A stretch of 64,000 bases of DNA from Marthasterias glacialis (GCA_911728455.2 OU452224.1:6886501-6950500); one strand, 5' to 3'. Shown: positions 36,401-50,200, counted from the first letter of the stretch. Translations and numbers: made by a program. Notes: generated from the letters alone by a model not told the origin.

Positions 36401-39400
36401 TCCTGTTAATCAAATAACCGCGGCGTTAGGATTCCCCAAAAGTTCCCAAGCACACAAAGGCTGGGTAATTTGTTTCTGATAGCACAGGTGCGAGGGTTTT
36501 TTGGGGGGCAAGGGAGGGAATTGTTGTTTAGTCCGGGTGGCCCCTCTGTTTGACCCCTGGTGATGGGGGCCTGTATTTACCCGTCTGTCCCCCGTCACGG
36601 TACCGGCCTGGCGACACACATACTACGCAGAACTTTGACGGTGTTTTGTTGAGATTTCCTATAGTATTTGTGAAGTGCATAGCCCATATCTACTATTGAC
36701 AAAAAGGGCTTTAAACTAGTTAACGCCATCTACTGTCTCGAAATCATATAGCAAATCAAAGTATATTTTTCCATTACCACATTACAATGACCATTACTAA
36801 TATAAACAAATAATATTGTAGTTTCATTCACATTACAAAAGATGTAACCTAATCAAATATGTGAAACATGAAACTTAATGGCCACAAAATGCTCTTGTTA
36901 CTTTATGAAATACAGTACAAAAGTAGAAATATATTGAGCACAGTGCGCAGTTTTGGGTGCAATCATACGAAGCCCAGCAACTGACCATTTAAAATGTTTT
37001 TTTTTCAAGCTTTCCTGAGAACAAGGTTGCGTGGCTTGTCATTGTCCTTACATTATGATAATATTGTTTAGTTGTCATAGTGCTTGGTGTGCAAGGCAAG
37101 ATAAATGAATAAGATATATAGATCAAACAAAATATAGAAACTAATTTTCTTAAGTACCAAGAAAGTAAAAATCATCTTAACTTTGTTGTGCTGTAAAACA
37201 CAAGTTGTTGATCTGTTTTTGCATACAATGTTATAAAAATGAGTTAATAAAAAAGATTAATATAAATTATTGTTATGTTTTTTGATGGAATTCGCAGACT
37301 TTTCGGATTAATTGTGAACTGCATTTTTTGAATTATTTTCCTAAAATGTATTTCCATCTTTACACACACCACCAATGTTTTTTGTTTTGTTTCTATGAGT
37401 TTCCAGAATTCGTATGCTACGCTCCTTTAAGTGTGGATTTTATTTTAATGTAATTTTTTTCCCCCGCGGTATGTGAAATAAGTTATGTTTCCTACGAAAC
37501 TCTGTCAGCACACCATTTCAGTTTCATCTGGCCCAGTCTACATTGCCACTAAATCCCAGCGTCGCACGCGTTCATGTTTGCACTTCGTAGTCCCCAACGT
37601 GTACACTCCCGTCCTCTTGCCTCGTTTTTTTTTGTCAAAATACAAGGCTTAAGTTTCCACTAGTCCTGCGTTTCGGCTGCAGCTTTTTAGCATAAACTGT
37701 CGATAACGGAGTTTCCTCCCTGCCTTTTTCATGTTTATGGAGAATTAAACACTTCCCAAGAGATTTTTTTCTCCGGCAGGAGAGAGCATCGAGCGCGTCT
37801 TTGCCCGTTTGCATGTGGGTTTGCTGTCTGTATTCTGTCCGCCGAGGAGATGGGGTCCCACCTGGGATTGCAGGTTTTTTGTCCCCATTCTTGCCAGAGC
37901 TTGTAAGGGCTTGTATGGCCGTTGTGCCCTGTATTTATTTTGTCTGTTGTCCACCATGTTTCGTTCCTACCTAAAATTAGATTTCAGGTTGTCGTTTGAG
38001 ACCGCTAATGAAGATGATTATTCGGCGAGTTGTGCTAGCAAACGTCGCTAGCGAGAGTCGTCGCCGGGCGTGTTGTAGATACGCAACCCCCGTCGGTGAT
38101 GTGCAGCACCGAGGGGGTGGTAACATCTCGGGCACATTTTTCGCCCCCAATTTGATGAAATATTAATGCGGGAAATCTGGATGAGATGATGGGCAATTCA
38201 CGAAGATTTAATTCCGAGCGCGGGAAGGCCCTTTAATTCAGGCGGGCAGGAATGACTGAGGACTCGGCGGGGAATCAATCTTCGTCGACTGGCGATTTCC
38301 CACCGGACTATTTTACACTTTTCCCCATTAGATATCGTCAGTTACTCCTTTTGATTTTCTGACTATTAATAACGAGTCCTGGCCAAGGCAAAGCACCGCG
38401 ACAGACTGTCGAGATTTAAGACTGTGGGATAGTCTAACCACTTGAACGCCTAAGTCCTCGATCCTTCTTTTTCTCCCCTCGTCCCAGTCAGGAACAGGTT
38501 TTGACTGGACGGTGGGATTACATAACCCCCGTGGTATCAGTCCACCAGGACCGTGAAACATAGATCAAGTTGACCGGGCAAATTGTGTCTTTCTCTTTTG
38601 ATGGACAGCTGATGTCTTCTGCAGTCTGCCATGTTTTCCAAAGGCATTTTTTTTGTTGGTGCCCTCAGAAAGCATAGATTTAAAACGAGAAAGTTAAAGA
38701 AAGAAAAACACAGACAAACACACAAACTAATGAAAATAAAAACGATTAGAGAGTAAGACTAGCTCCACTCGGAATCTTAGATTTGAATGAGCTTCCAGTT
38801 GCCTGTGTGCGTAGCCTCCATCCACGAAGAAGCCGCTCGGATGAAAGGCGCAGACGAGATAACCCCGTGGGTTACAGATTCAGTTGAAGTCTGAAGTACC
38901 AAAGGGCGCCATTTAGGCGGGAAAACAGTGAAGCTCGGAAAATTGGACGATTCTGTGTGTGTGTGGTGTGTGCGCCTAGCCCTCAGTGATATGCTGGCTG
39001 CGAGTTTCCTTTCATATATGCCGCATCGAATATTAAAAAAGATAATTTAGAAATTGAATTGAATTTCGATTATTGTTGTAAGCGACATACTGGGCCGGTT
39101 CTATTTTTGGGATACGTTCCGTGGGTGTCTAATCCGTTGTTTCTTTATCAGAACAGATGTTTATGTCACAATATTGGAATGAGTCAAACAACGGTAAATT
39201 GAACCAGCCAAGTTAACGTTTTGACCAATATGTGTATGCTGAGGGAGCAAATCTTCAGAAACACCGTCTCAGTGCAGTGGCTCTTCCCGTTGCCCATACA
39301 ACTCCACACAGCAACACACGGGGCAACCCTTTAAAATTGACAAACTGTAGGCCTACTCTGCTGAAGACCACACGCCTAGTAATGTAGAAACGTCACGGTG

Positions 39401-39602
39401 TAGCGGATACAGGCATGCAAATAATGTGCAAAGTTGAAAAGTGGAGCCTTCGAAAGATTTAAAAATGTTTAATCAAAAATTGTCGCTCTACATAGTGATT
39501 TTTGTGCAATCTCGCCAATCACAGATAATGTACACGCTCTCCCGGTCCGGTCGTAACGTTTACCGCTTTGCCCGTTCCAGTGTTAATATTTGACCGCGCG
39601 TG
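33451..39602 (+). other. sim intron 1, no exon recognised
   Basis: Mostly AT-rich. A GC-richer patch at about 37790-38310 contains spaced TTTAATT/TTAAT cores at 38140-38250 and could be a control element. One TAGGCCTA (39348-39355). Confidence 0.45.
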
Positions 39603-39647
39603 TGACTGTGAATATTAAAGACGGGGCCCCGTCAGTATTCACAGTCA
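39603..39647. other. 45-nt near-perfect palindrome
   Basis: TGACTGTGAATATT pairs with AGTATTCACAGTCA (13 of 14), enclosing GACGGGGCCCCGTC, itself a perfect 14-bp palindrome. The only asymmetry is a small A-rich bulge on the left arm. There is almost no loop, so it does not look like a microRNA precursor. A dyad protein-binding site or a cruciform is possible. Confidence 0.6.
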
Positions 39648-42185
39648 ATGATGAATGCTTAGTGTGAGGAGTCGGTTATGTTTAACATAATATTTGACTT
39701 GACTCTTGAGTCGGACGACTTACAAGCGGTTCTCGAGACGGTGTGAGTTGCACAAGAGCACTTGGTATGAGTGTTATACCACTAGTCATTAAACTCAATA
39801 GGTTTGATTTAATTTCCACCACCTGAAGTCTGACATGGCACAAAATACACTCAAAAAGTGTGTTTGAATAGAAATAAATGTACGCAAGAGTGGTGATGAA
39901 ACAAGAAAACAGTTTCGTATTTTAAAAGCCTATTTTGTCGGGTAAATATGACGCTCTTCTAAATCTGGTAATGAGAAATATTTCTGTCTGACTTACTGAA
40001 ATTGTCGAGCCCCCATATCGCGGTTTTTATTTTCTTAAGCACCACCATTTGCAGTTTTTCTTAAAAGAAGTGTCAAGAGTACAAATAACATGATGTACCC
40101 ACTTGTAGAACTTATTATTTTGAAGGATGGTATACTTCAGCCGTCATTAACAACACTAGAACAGTTTTTTTTTTTGGTTCGGCAATTTTGTTTCTCACAC
40201 AACCCGTGTAAGCGATCCTTTGTTAAGTCAAATTGTTGGTTATTAACCACAAGGGCCCGTGCAATTGTCATCTTTCTCTCTCAGTTTGGTATTAGTGATT
40301 TGAATGATAAAATTCAAGTTGTGTGCGCCGCAATATGATTTGTAGACCACTTTCACAGAACTGCTGCAATCTGTTAAGCACAGGAGTTGCTTTGCTTAGC
40401 AGATACAGATGCCATGTGTTTTTTGAATACAGTGGTTGACTGGTTTTCTATAAACCGGTGAATTCTGCCTATCATGCATTTGGGCTCTGTTTGGAGATCT
40501 TGGTTGTGCAACGCAAATTCCCTGGGGGCGCTAGACAGACGAAAGACCTGCACACTACCGCGTGCTCATTATTTCGGTTGGTGCTAAATGAAAGGTGGCA
40601 TTGAACTTCCAGCTGATATTTAAAGCATTGTAATTTTCAGGTATTTGTTTTTTTGTTCGAGTCTTAGAGAGGCTATACGGCCACGTAGTGTAATGGTCGG
40701 TCCACCCCTGGTCCCACTTCACATGGCGAAGATTGGGAGGGGGAACTCGAGGAGGTTTTTGCATTGTTACAGTTTTTTTTATGGTTGATGGCTGGTATAG
40801 TGTGTAGGTAGCTCACTGCAGTCATCTTTATCTGGTGTCTTGAATACACCATAGATATCACAAGATCTCATTGCCATTTTACGGAAACGGGTCAGACTAT
40901 TTTATTATACAATTCTATCCTCAATTCTTCTTTCCACATCGGTTTTTGTATGGATGAATAACCATAGGGTTGCTTCTTGAAAGGTCTGGCCATCAGAATG
41001 ATAACGATACGACAGTCGGCTAGTATAATTATAGAACTAACTAAATCAAGGTTTGAAATGTATTGTACATAAATAGCATGCAGGGCAATATAATATAGTT
41101 CGTAGACACAATGAGCAACAAAACCTATGCTCTCTATTCTAAAACATATCCTCCGGTCGTATCGTATACATTACACCACAGGCGATCTACTTTTTAGTCA
41201 AAGGCCGGCTCGACTAAAAAAGGGCACACCGAGGAAGGTGTGTAAAGTAACACCCAAAGAAACAAGCCACTTAATTAGTAAAAGCAACAACATCACCCCG
41301 GACAATTATTAAGGCGGGCCTTGGGACCAATGGAAAACAACTGGTCCCCCCGTCGGGGGGTTCACTTCCGGAGGTCACAGTGTCGACAATTTCGGATATT
41401 TAGCCCACCTTGAATTATGAAGAGACACAGTTTCATGCTGGTATGCCAAGGGGCTCGTGTAAGGAACGCCGGGTACCAGGTGTCGAAAATAACATTAAGG
41501 TCATTTAATTACAAGACAGGTTCAAAGTAGACTTGTCTCGAAGGCACCCCCCCCCCCTCAAAAAAAGGGGAAACCTTCTAAAATTGTTCGCCATAACCTT
41601 TATTGTTACAACGGGCTTCACAAAACAAAGTAAATAAGCACACAACAAAATTTACATTTTGCTTGCTAAATAAACCACCATTAGGCCCTGCTTCGGCTTG
41701 GGCTACCGGCTTTGGCTCCGTAAACTATTTTGAAAACGTGTGCTTTCGGTACGGGGCTTCAAACAGGCGGATGGAGCCTAAGCCAGAGCCATAGCCAAAT
41801 GTGTATTTTCGAAAAGGGCCATACGTGATTGTGTTTATACATGCTTTAAAAAAATGTAAACGAAAAGGTAAACGTAAAATACATACATTTTGTAGCATGA
41901 GAGCAAACTTGCAGATATAGGAGCCTTGCTTCGCGGCTGTAGCTCTATGACCCTCGGCCACAGTGGAATCTCTAATCATATCGATTTCAGTCTTATCAAT
42001 ACTCTAGCCATAATATTAATTTAATTCTCGTAATCAATTTGCATTCCTAGAACACCGTTTGCACACGTGAACAAGAAAAATGCGACTGTGATTAATGTCT
42101 GAAGATACGTGATTGGTAGATTAATTAGGCCCATGGGAAAACAAATCATTAGTTTTGTTTTGGCAGCTTGCTAGTTATTAAGTTC
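39648..42185 (+). other. sim intron 1, no exon recognised
   Basis: Contains CCCCCCGTCGGGGGG (41347-41361) and an imperfect inverted repeat of GGCTAYGGCTYTGGCT type near 41697-41796. No coding signal. Confidence 0.4.
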
Positions 42186-42285
42186 GTACCTATAACGATT
42201 CTCGAGAAAAAAACTTCCGTCTGGAATACTGTCACAGTCAAGAAAAGATCACTGAATCACCTATGCTTATGTTTATTGCCGCAAC
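42186..42285 (+). repeat. unnamed dispersed repeat, copy 6
   Basis: TACCTATAACGATTCTCGAG is followed by TTCCGTCTGGAATACTGTC, GTCAAGAAAAGATC and TATTGCCGCAACCAG, in the order seen in copies 1-3. Confidence 0.6.
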
Positions 42286-42429
42286 CAGAACAAGCCCGGT
42301 ATGACTGAGCACAAAATCCCCGATAAAACATATAACGTATACCGTTTTGTTTTGTTTTGGCTTTCCTTTGTTTTTATTTTCTTATCTAAAACGCGACCAG
42401 CAAGTTTGAGGCAATTTGTTTTGGTTTTC

Positions 42430-42720
42430 CTTCCAACTTTAAGTTGTGTGGTTTCAATTCCTGGTCGTAGACACCGTCTTGTGTTCATGAGCGAGACACT
42501 TAACCATAATTGCCTCTCATCACCCAGGAGTAAATGGGTACACTGCGAAGGTAGAGATTGTTGATGTGAATGATAAACAACCTGTGCGCCAATTCGGCTG
42601 CCGGTGCTGCATAATCCAAAGGAGTTGAGATGGTTGCAGGAATGCTTACAGGTCCCGTTGAACAGGCGTAGTAATACGGTAAGACCCTTTGAAAATGGCC
42701 TAGCTGGCTTTATAAAAGCG
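42430..42720 (+). mobile_element. SINE-like repeat with B-box-like motif
   Basis: A B-box-like GGTTTCAATTCC (about 42449-42460) is followed by GAGCGAGACACTTAACCATA and CACCCAGGAGTAAATGGGTA, segments I recall from dispersed repeats in marine invertebrate genomes. A 228-codon minus-strand ORF (42273-42959), the longest in the window, is produced by this repeat and an (ATT)n tract and is not a gene. Ends are approximate. Confidence 0.55.
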
Positions 42721-42801
42721 CATGATAAATACACGTCAGTATTATTAGCTGTTCCGACATAGCAGTCGGAACAGGTTTTGTTTTCGTCAAGATTTTTATT
42801 G

Positions 42802-42802
<1 letters not shown>

Positions 42803-42832
<30 letters not shown>
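42803..42832. repeat. (ATT)n microsatellite
   Basis: About nine uninterrupted ATT units. Confidence 0.9.
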
Positions 42833-42999
42833 ACTTTGTTTCCGTCTCAAAATCCCATAGCATTTGTACACGTTTTTGTTCTTCCCTAATCTTAGAATGT
42901 GTAAGTATGACAAACTCAAATCCTATACTAAATTGAAGCTTAGGACATGAAGTTATCATAAAATAAATTTGGTTGAAATTTTTAATTAATTAGCCGAGT

Positions 43000-44290
43000 T
43001 ATAATGACGTGAATATTTAATTAGGCAATCTTGTAACTACCATATCTCAAGAAGTATACATCCGATCCTCAAACTTTTTTCAGTTATAGACTTGTCCTAT
43101 ATTGTAGATGTGATTTCTGGTCTAACATTTCCCGTCACGTCATCATGACATCATTTATAATGCGGGTTTTAATCTATGTACAAAAGGCATGGCTCAAAAA
43201 GTGGCCAGATTTGGAAAGTTTTTAACAATATTTTCTAAATAAGTTAATTGTTAGTTTCCTAAATTACATAAGATGTTTTGAAAAGTTAAACGCTTGTTAT
43301 AAGAGATGTTCCAGGTCATTAAAAACTAATAAAAGTACAATATCCAGGATAATTTAACGATTAAGTGACAAATCGGACACCATGGCTAGCTGTTTTGATT
43401 GCGCAATCACGGCAATGCATTGGAGATTTCCTTGATATTTGAATCGTAACCGAGAGAGGACCTATAGTTAGTGTATAGCCCATTCTGTATGTGTACGAAC
43501 GATACATGCAACGTGCGTTTTGATAGGGTTTTCTTTAAAAGGCATTGGATGGTCATAAGTTACATACCATCTTGTAGCTTATAAAATTTGTTAGTATGAA
43601 AAACACATTTTTTTCGTCGTGACGTCATCAGGGATGACCGTTATCGTCGCGTGAATATTTAATTAGTCAAGTTTGTGTCCGTCATATCTCAAAAAGTATA
43701 CGTCCGATCCTCAATCTTTTTCAGTTATAGACTTGTCCTATATTGTAGATGTGATTTCTGGTCTAACATTTACCGTCACGTCATTATGACATCATTTTAA
43801 CGGGGCTTTTAATCTATGTACAAAAGGCATAGGTTTTAAAAGTGTCCAGATTTGGACATTTTTGAACACATTTTTCAAAATAAATGCAATTTTAGGTTCC
43901 CTATTTAGCTCAAATCAATTTGAAAACAGAGAGAACAATACAAGTCATTTCAGACTGACATTAATCTTGGTGCAGTGTGTTTCTTCAGTAATTAACTGTT
44001 AATTGGTAACTCAGTCAACACCATAGCTATTAGTGCTTATGTACTGCACTAGATCGAAATTTACCGCGACTTGAATATAATCATTGGCTCATAATACTTC
44101 ATGGGCGTAATGGTGGCAATGATCACTTTAGCTTTGCTGGTGCATCTTTTGGCCTCACTAGCTTAAGAAACTAATTACTCACGTGACTGTTGCGTGAATA
44201 TTTAATGAGCAACTCTTCATATCGCTATATCTGAAGAAGGGCACAACCGATTTTCAAACTTGTTTTGGTCATATAATCATTGGGCATTAA
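43000..44290. repeat. long direct repeat block: two ~260-bp units and a partial third
   Basis: Unit 1 (about 43000-43262) and unit 2 (about 43641-43905) share TTCAGTTATAGACTTGTCCT and then ATTGTAGATGTGATTTCTGG, followed by AATCTATGTACAAAAGGCAT. They are roughly 640 bases apart. Unit 3 (about 44190-44290) keeps only the GCGTGAATATTTAAT start and a weaker middle. The motif ATCTCAAGAA recurs to about 44500. Unit ends are approximate. Confidence 0.75.
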
Positions 44291-47200
44291 AGATGAGCTT
44301 CGAGTTGACGTGACCTCGGGTTGACCTTAACATCCGGGTAAACCGGAAGTTGAACCATGACTTAAGAAGTACACAGCCAATTTTAAAAATCTTTTTCAAT
44401 TATATAGTCCTTGAAACTCAACATTACCCTCGGGATACCGTGACCGCATGTTGGTCTTAAATTTAGGGTCAACCGGAAGCTTGACGATATCTCAAGAACT
44501 ACAAATCAAGTACCTTAAGAAACAATAAACGGAACAGCTTTGATTTTGTCCTAGAGACAAAATCTTAATGTCTAGTTATTATCAATTCGCTCGTCCGAAA
44601 ACACACTTAAATTCAACATCAGCGAAAACATATTGGTTTTCATATCTGGAGAGAATACAAGACACGCTAGTGAAAGTATCATAAAAGCAGCAGACTTGGT
44701 GAAGATGCTTGTTTTTATTTGAGCTGTTATGGTTTGATGCCGGGGCACGGTATTTAAAATGAGCGTTCTAAGACAGATGTAACAGCCGTTAAGAATGGCT
44801 TTTTATTCTATAGACAAAATTGCTTACCCAAAAAATTAAGGAGTTCTGACCATAATTTTTGTTTAATAAGTTTGTCAACAATTTTTGTACAGCGTTTCAA
44901 GTGTAGGAAACAAAATACATTATCTGTAAGACTCGATACAAAAAGTACAGAAAAAACTGTATGTGGCCACATACAACTAAAAAAAAGGGGGAAAAAAAAG
45001 AAATAAAAAAAAACACTTAAAAGTTCAATCTTTTATACATTAATTCTGATTTCGCCCGCAGTAAAAAAATTCCTCGAAATGCCAACATAATAGAGGTAAT
45101 TACTCAGTTATATGAGTTTCAACTGGACAAAAGAGATGGCGGGATATATCAGTCATTTGCCAGACAGTGATCGAGTGCACAGTTTGGAAGGACAAATGCA
45201 TACATAATTTGGAGTGTTTCGTCCAGATTTTGGTAAACATAAGAAGCGAGCGGGTCCGGGCGCCGGGTGGGAGGGACCGACACGGTTTGTTTCCGTGACC
45301 GAGCACAAGGTAAACGTATTAACAAGTCCGGGAATTGCGTTGGGTCGGGAGCCCAAGTCCATTCTATTACGACTAACACCTTCTTCGTAGTTTCTGCATG
45401 AAACAAATGGCAGTGCCCCGTAGTCTTTTTGCACCGAGCGTCCATTTTGCTTTGTAGCTGCAACGTAGAAACCAGTAAATGTGTTGGGAAGAATTGATTA
45501 TACGCTTCGTATTCTGTCAGTGAACCATAACCACAGCAGTCTTCGGCCACAGTCATATTTCCACAAATCCTCAAAGTGCACACGGCTAAAATTGGTGACC
45601 GACCTGTAGGCCTAATGGACTCAGTTCCATAGCAACAATTACTTATCTGCTGTCAGTTTTAGTCTTTACTTCTTTGGGGCCAAACCATCTGTAAACAATC
45701 ATAGACGTACGATCCGGGGCGGCAGTTTCCCTTCAGTTCGGGCAAAACAGTAGGGAAAATTCGGGCAAATCAAAAAGAAGAAAAACAAAAAGGCTTTTTA
45801 TTAGAAACGGGTACTTGTGTTTTCGTTTTTTGGGGTGAAATTTCTGGCAAATCAACCCCTCTGCCCCCTTGAACCAAAGAGTCCTCACACTCCTTTGTAA
45901 ATAACAGATACCGTGTATGTATTCTGTTATTCACCGTGGTGGGATCTGAGAATCGCAATGTGTGTAAACGTAGGGAGGATAAACTTCAGCCAAAAATGCG
46001 CTTTGGTCAGTCAAACAGGGTGTTCGCAAACCATGAAGTCGTGTTACTTCGGGTGGTATCTCTTATTGCAATATTAAAGATATCCGTCAAAACACAATAG
46101 CGACGGAAATATTGATGTTTCATCATTAATTAGAGTCTTCTAGGTAATTGATGTTATTCTAACTTGATTTTTTTTCCAAGGAAATCATTTACGATGATTA
46201 AACTTCGAATGAGAATAGTTGATGCCATGTTATGCTCATTAGCCGCTAGTAACTATGTCCCGTGGGAACAGACTCGGGTTGTAACCGCTCCCCACCAGTT
46301 GTAGCGGGTTATCCCCATCGAAAAGGGTTATCTTCAGGGGGGACACGTCCAGATCCCAGACCGGGACAAAGGCCTGAAAAACGCACCGTGCTAGCGCCCA
46401 CAAACCGGTGGGGACAAAACGTGATAAACACCGGTTTACCGGCCAAGACAATACCCGCGAACGGCACGATTTACTCGTTTGCGCTGCCACGCATCCATAA
46501 CTGGTCAAAGATTATTGTGAAGAGAAAGTTTTGGCAGAATTTTAATTTTGTCACGATGCTTTTTTTTCGGGGCTGGCTGTTAATATAAGAAGGGTGGTGT
46601 ACAGGGAGGGTTGTCATTTAGGAAGTTTAAATTCTGCTCTGTGTTTGGATTTAACGAGTGGGAAAGAGTGAGTATAAGGATTGTTAAAATGGCTATGGAA
46701 CTTCATTGGTAAGTTCATGAATAGGGTTTTATTTTATTATTTATTTGTATAAGAAATGTGTAAGAGTGGAAAGGTGTGTTTCACTGAAAGCATTTTGACA
46801 ATGTACAAGTAAACCTGTGAACTTCACTGACTGTGTATTTATGTATAGGCCTACGCCATCATCAGGAATGCTAGTCTCGAAGAATCCTTCCATCTACATT
46901 TTGCAACGCTACTTGCAAGCAGCGTGAAATCCAGTGCATTCATCGAAACTGATTTATCGGTTTTTGCTAATCGGTTTATCAAAGTAATCGATTCATTGAA
47001 ATACAGTGCGAGTGTGTTATTCGATAACACTTTGATAAGACAGCCCCAAATGTCGTTTTTTTAGTGAGTGTTTGGCAATTGTAATGCGAGAGTTACAACC
47101 GAGGAACCGGTATATATTTACTTATATTCTGAGTCACTGGGTATAAGACTTCATAGCGTTGTTTTGTTTATGTTTATTTTTTTTTTATTAACGTAGATCT

Positions 47201-50200
47201 GTAACCCGTTTGAGGTGATATTTTCTATTATAAAGGCGAATCTGGGTTCGTCTTGAAGCTATTGCAAAATGTTTGCGTATTTATGACCTCAGAAATACAC
47301 GCTACGAAAATCCACTTAAACACCTCGACATCACCCAAAGCACAGTGTCAATACCTAATGATGGCTTACCCAAAAAAATCTTGTGAAAAAATGGGCTGCG
47401 GTTAAAAAAAAAAAAAAAAACTAAAAAAAAAACAGCGTTGAATTGATGACCAAACATTATGGCCAAACTCGCCCGTTCTCTCAGAAGCCTTGGTCCGTCC
47501 GGCCCTGTCGTTCTTCATCGTCCCCGGCCCCCGTTACCCGAGACGGTAATAGCCCCGTCGTGTTCCGGGACAGAGCAGCGATTCCTTACACATCAACACA
47601 AGCGAACATTCTCCCTGATGCAGTCAGAAAACAAACTGCCCCTGCGCTCACTCTCTCTCTCTCTCTCACTCTCTTATCCTTACTCGACACAAACAAATAT
47701 TTGACATGATTCAGCAGAGAGAGAGAGAGAAGAGGGGGGATCTGGAACAGAAAAATAAATATAGGCATGATTTCGGCTATACTGGGAAAAAAACATTTAA
47801 AGTAAAAAATAAGTGTATTTTCTGGTAAGAAAACTACGAAAAGGAACAAGGTCTTTGTTTATCAATATTGTGTCTTGCTGGTCAATGACATTTATAATGG
47901 TTTTAATGAAGTGTGATATATGTTTTTTTTTATGAATGTGAATAAAATATTGTATCATTAGCTATGAGTAAAACAAAACGAGTACCAATATATGCATTGA
48001 GTCATTGATGGTCATTTTTTTTTATGTGCTGTCAAATTTTCAAGCTGTACCTATAATATGGATAATTGGGCATTGTTGTGTTTATACTGGCGGTGAGAAG
48101 GTTCAGAGATATTGTTGGGATTCCTCATCAATTTGTGACAACATCGGTTAAAGCAATAGTGCGGTTGCAATTCTTGTAATGAATTTTTGTCGTTTGTTGT
48201 CCTTTATGAATTTGGGTTGGTTTTGATTGACAGCATTCAGAATGCTCAATTGTAATCGGGGACTAGTTTGTAACATGCACGGCATATCCCCTGTACAATC
48301 GCATTTGTATCAAATCGCCAGCCCCTGATTCCACTAACAGGCCAAACACGGCGGGAGCCTTGCCCTAGCCGGCTCATTTCAGTCGCTCCGTCTCACTAAG
48401 TGATGCATTATCTACCGTTTTAGGAGTTCTCCCAGCGGACCCCCGGGTTTCTAAAGGGGAGGGAGGGGTAGACTGGAATCGGCTTCCCGGGGATTAGAGT
48501 CGTGGCTTCGGTGCTGAAGTCCTCGGAGACCCACCGGCAGCCGTGACCGTGCATTGTGTATCCGTACCGTTACCCTTGTGATATAGGCTACAAGGCTATA
48601 TCCCTAAACTAGACAAAGTCCCGTAAAGACAATGGCTTTCCCATCTCTATATACTATTTTCATCCGCAATGTTTGTATACTGGTTGCTCTATTCATTCGG
48701 CTGATGGCCATAAACAGGGCCTAATTGACTTAACTTACCAGTATCAAAATAAAATGCTTTTTTAAAGAACTTTAGGATTTATCGAAGGTCAAGATTAAAA
48801 GTGGTGATATTTACCTAGAAGCATGCTATTGGGGATTGCACAATATATCCATTGTCCATTGTGGTTGTACAGTCATCAACCTCAGACATTTATTTTTTGT
48901 CAAGCTGTCGCCATATTGGTCATGTTCCCAGTGTGCGATATCAATCAAGAAAACACTAATTCAACCATACAAAAATAGGAGCCAGACTATTTTTCCCTTC
49001 CAGTTGCAGTTCCCGTTTTAGGATTGATTTGAATACCGCGATGAAGGCTTTTCATTAGATGTCACGGTGATTGGCTGAATTTCGAAATGTGAAATAATAT
49101 ATTCCTGACGACATGCCTCATGGCTGTAACTATTTTGAATATCCATTGAAATTTACCCACCAAAAGGCATGCAGTGAAAAACACAGCACTGCTTTCATGG
49201 TAACTAAATTTCCTATATTTACACTGTGTCATTTTGTGTTTGAGTAAAATGGTTTATAACGTTTGTCTCTTTTGTAAATACATTTGATAATGCACCTGGC
49301 TGTTAAAGGTAAATTCAGCTGAGCTTCAACATAATTTAGTTGTTGCTTTTTGAAATTTTACTTGCTGCATTAGACGCAGTCTCCATTTAACTTGATGGTG
49401 ACGTCATGCGTCCTGGGCTTTTGGTATAATGCAAGCAGCATGGTTGTTAGTCGCCGTGGCCCTCAACAACAGAACAACCGTAGAACACTATATTTTAATA
49501 TTTTAATACTTAATATTCATAACACGTGCGTCAAGTCCCCGGGGTTGGGGAGGACGGGGGTAAATCCCACCCCTACACTTTTTGGACCGGGGATGACCCA
49601 TAGGATCATCCCTCAGAGTCTCCTATGGCGTGAGCAAAATTTGCCTAAGAAGTGATATTTTTTTTATAAATAATATATATATAACAAACTTTAGTCTGGC
49701 TTATGTAAACTAAAAGAAATCAAGTTACTGTCCTGTAAAAATGCTTTTTAATTGTCAAATCAGGGGCGGATTATTTTTGGTTTACCAAATTCATTTTTTA
49801 AAAGAAAATAAAAGTTACAGTGCAAAAACACTTTGCCTCAAAAGATAATCCAGAAAGGCTGAGAATGCACCAAAGAGTATCTTTATCTTCAAGGACCCTA
49901 TACGCCGTGGTAGGCTCCGCGATGCGCGCCGGCATACTTCCTTAATCTTCGCCCCCTGAAAGTTCTCAAGGGAAGGAGCAAAAGTAAGGATAATAACCGG
50001 GAACAGTTCAAACTTCTGCTGCTCAAAAGATAAACCCAGAAAAGCCTCCCACTGTACCAGAGAGCGGCTTCATTTTCACAAGTTTTCTGAGACCCTTGAT
50101 CGGGCCACGAATCCCTGGCTGGAGTAGGCTTCGCGCTGCAAACTCTTAACTGCGCTCCCCTAGCTTATTTTCACCGAATAACGATTTTTGTTTGTATCTT

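Noticed and set aside
42273..42959. 228-codon minus-strand ORF, the longest in the window
   Set aside because: It runs through a SINE-like repeat, an (ATT)n tract giving poly-Asn, and copy 6 of the unnamed repeat. No domain is visible.
45149..45583. 144-codon minus-strand ORF in a GC-richer patch
   Set aside because: Overlapping frames coexist on the same strand and none resembles a known protein.
13692..46268. CSL/Su(H)-type octamers (for example 13692, 23831, 34415, 46261) as Notch input to sim
   Set aside because: The degenerate octamer is expected about eight times in 64 kb on two strands, so the number seen is not informative without conservation data.
49762..49790. CAGGGGCGGATT, a hAT-like left end
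   Set aside because: I could not find a matching inverted right end or an 8-bp duplication downstream.
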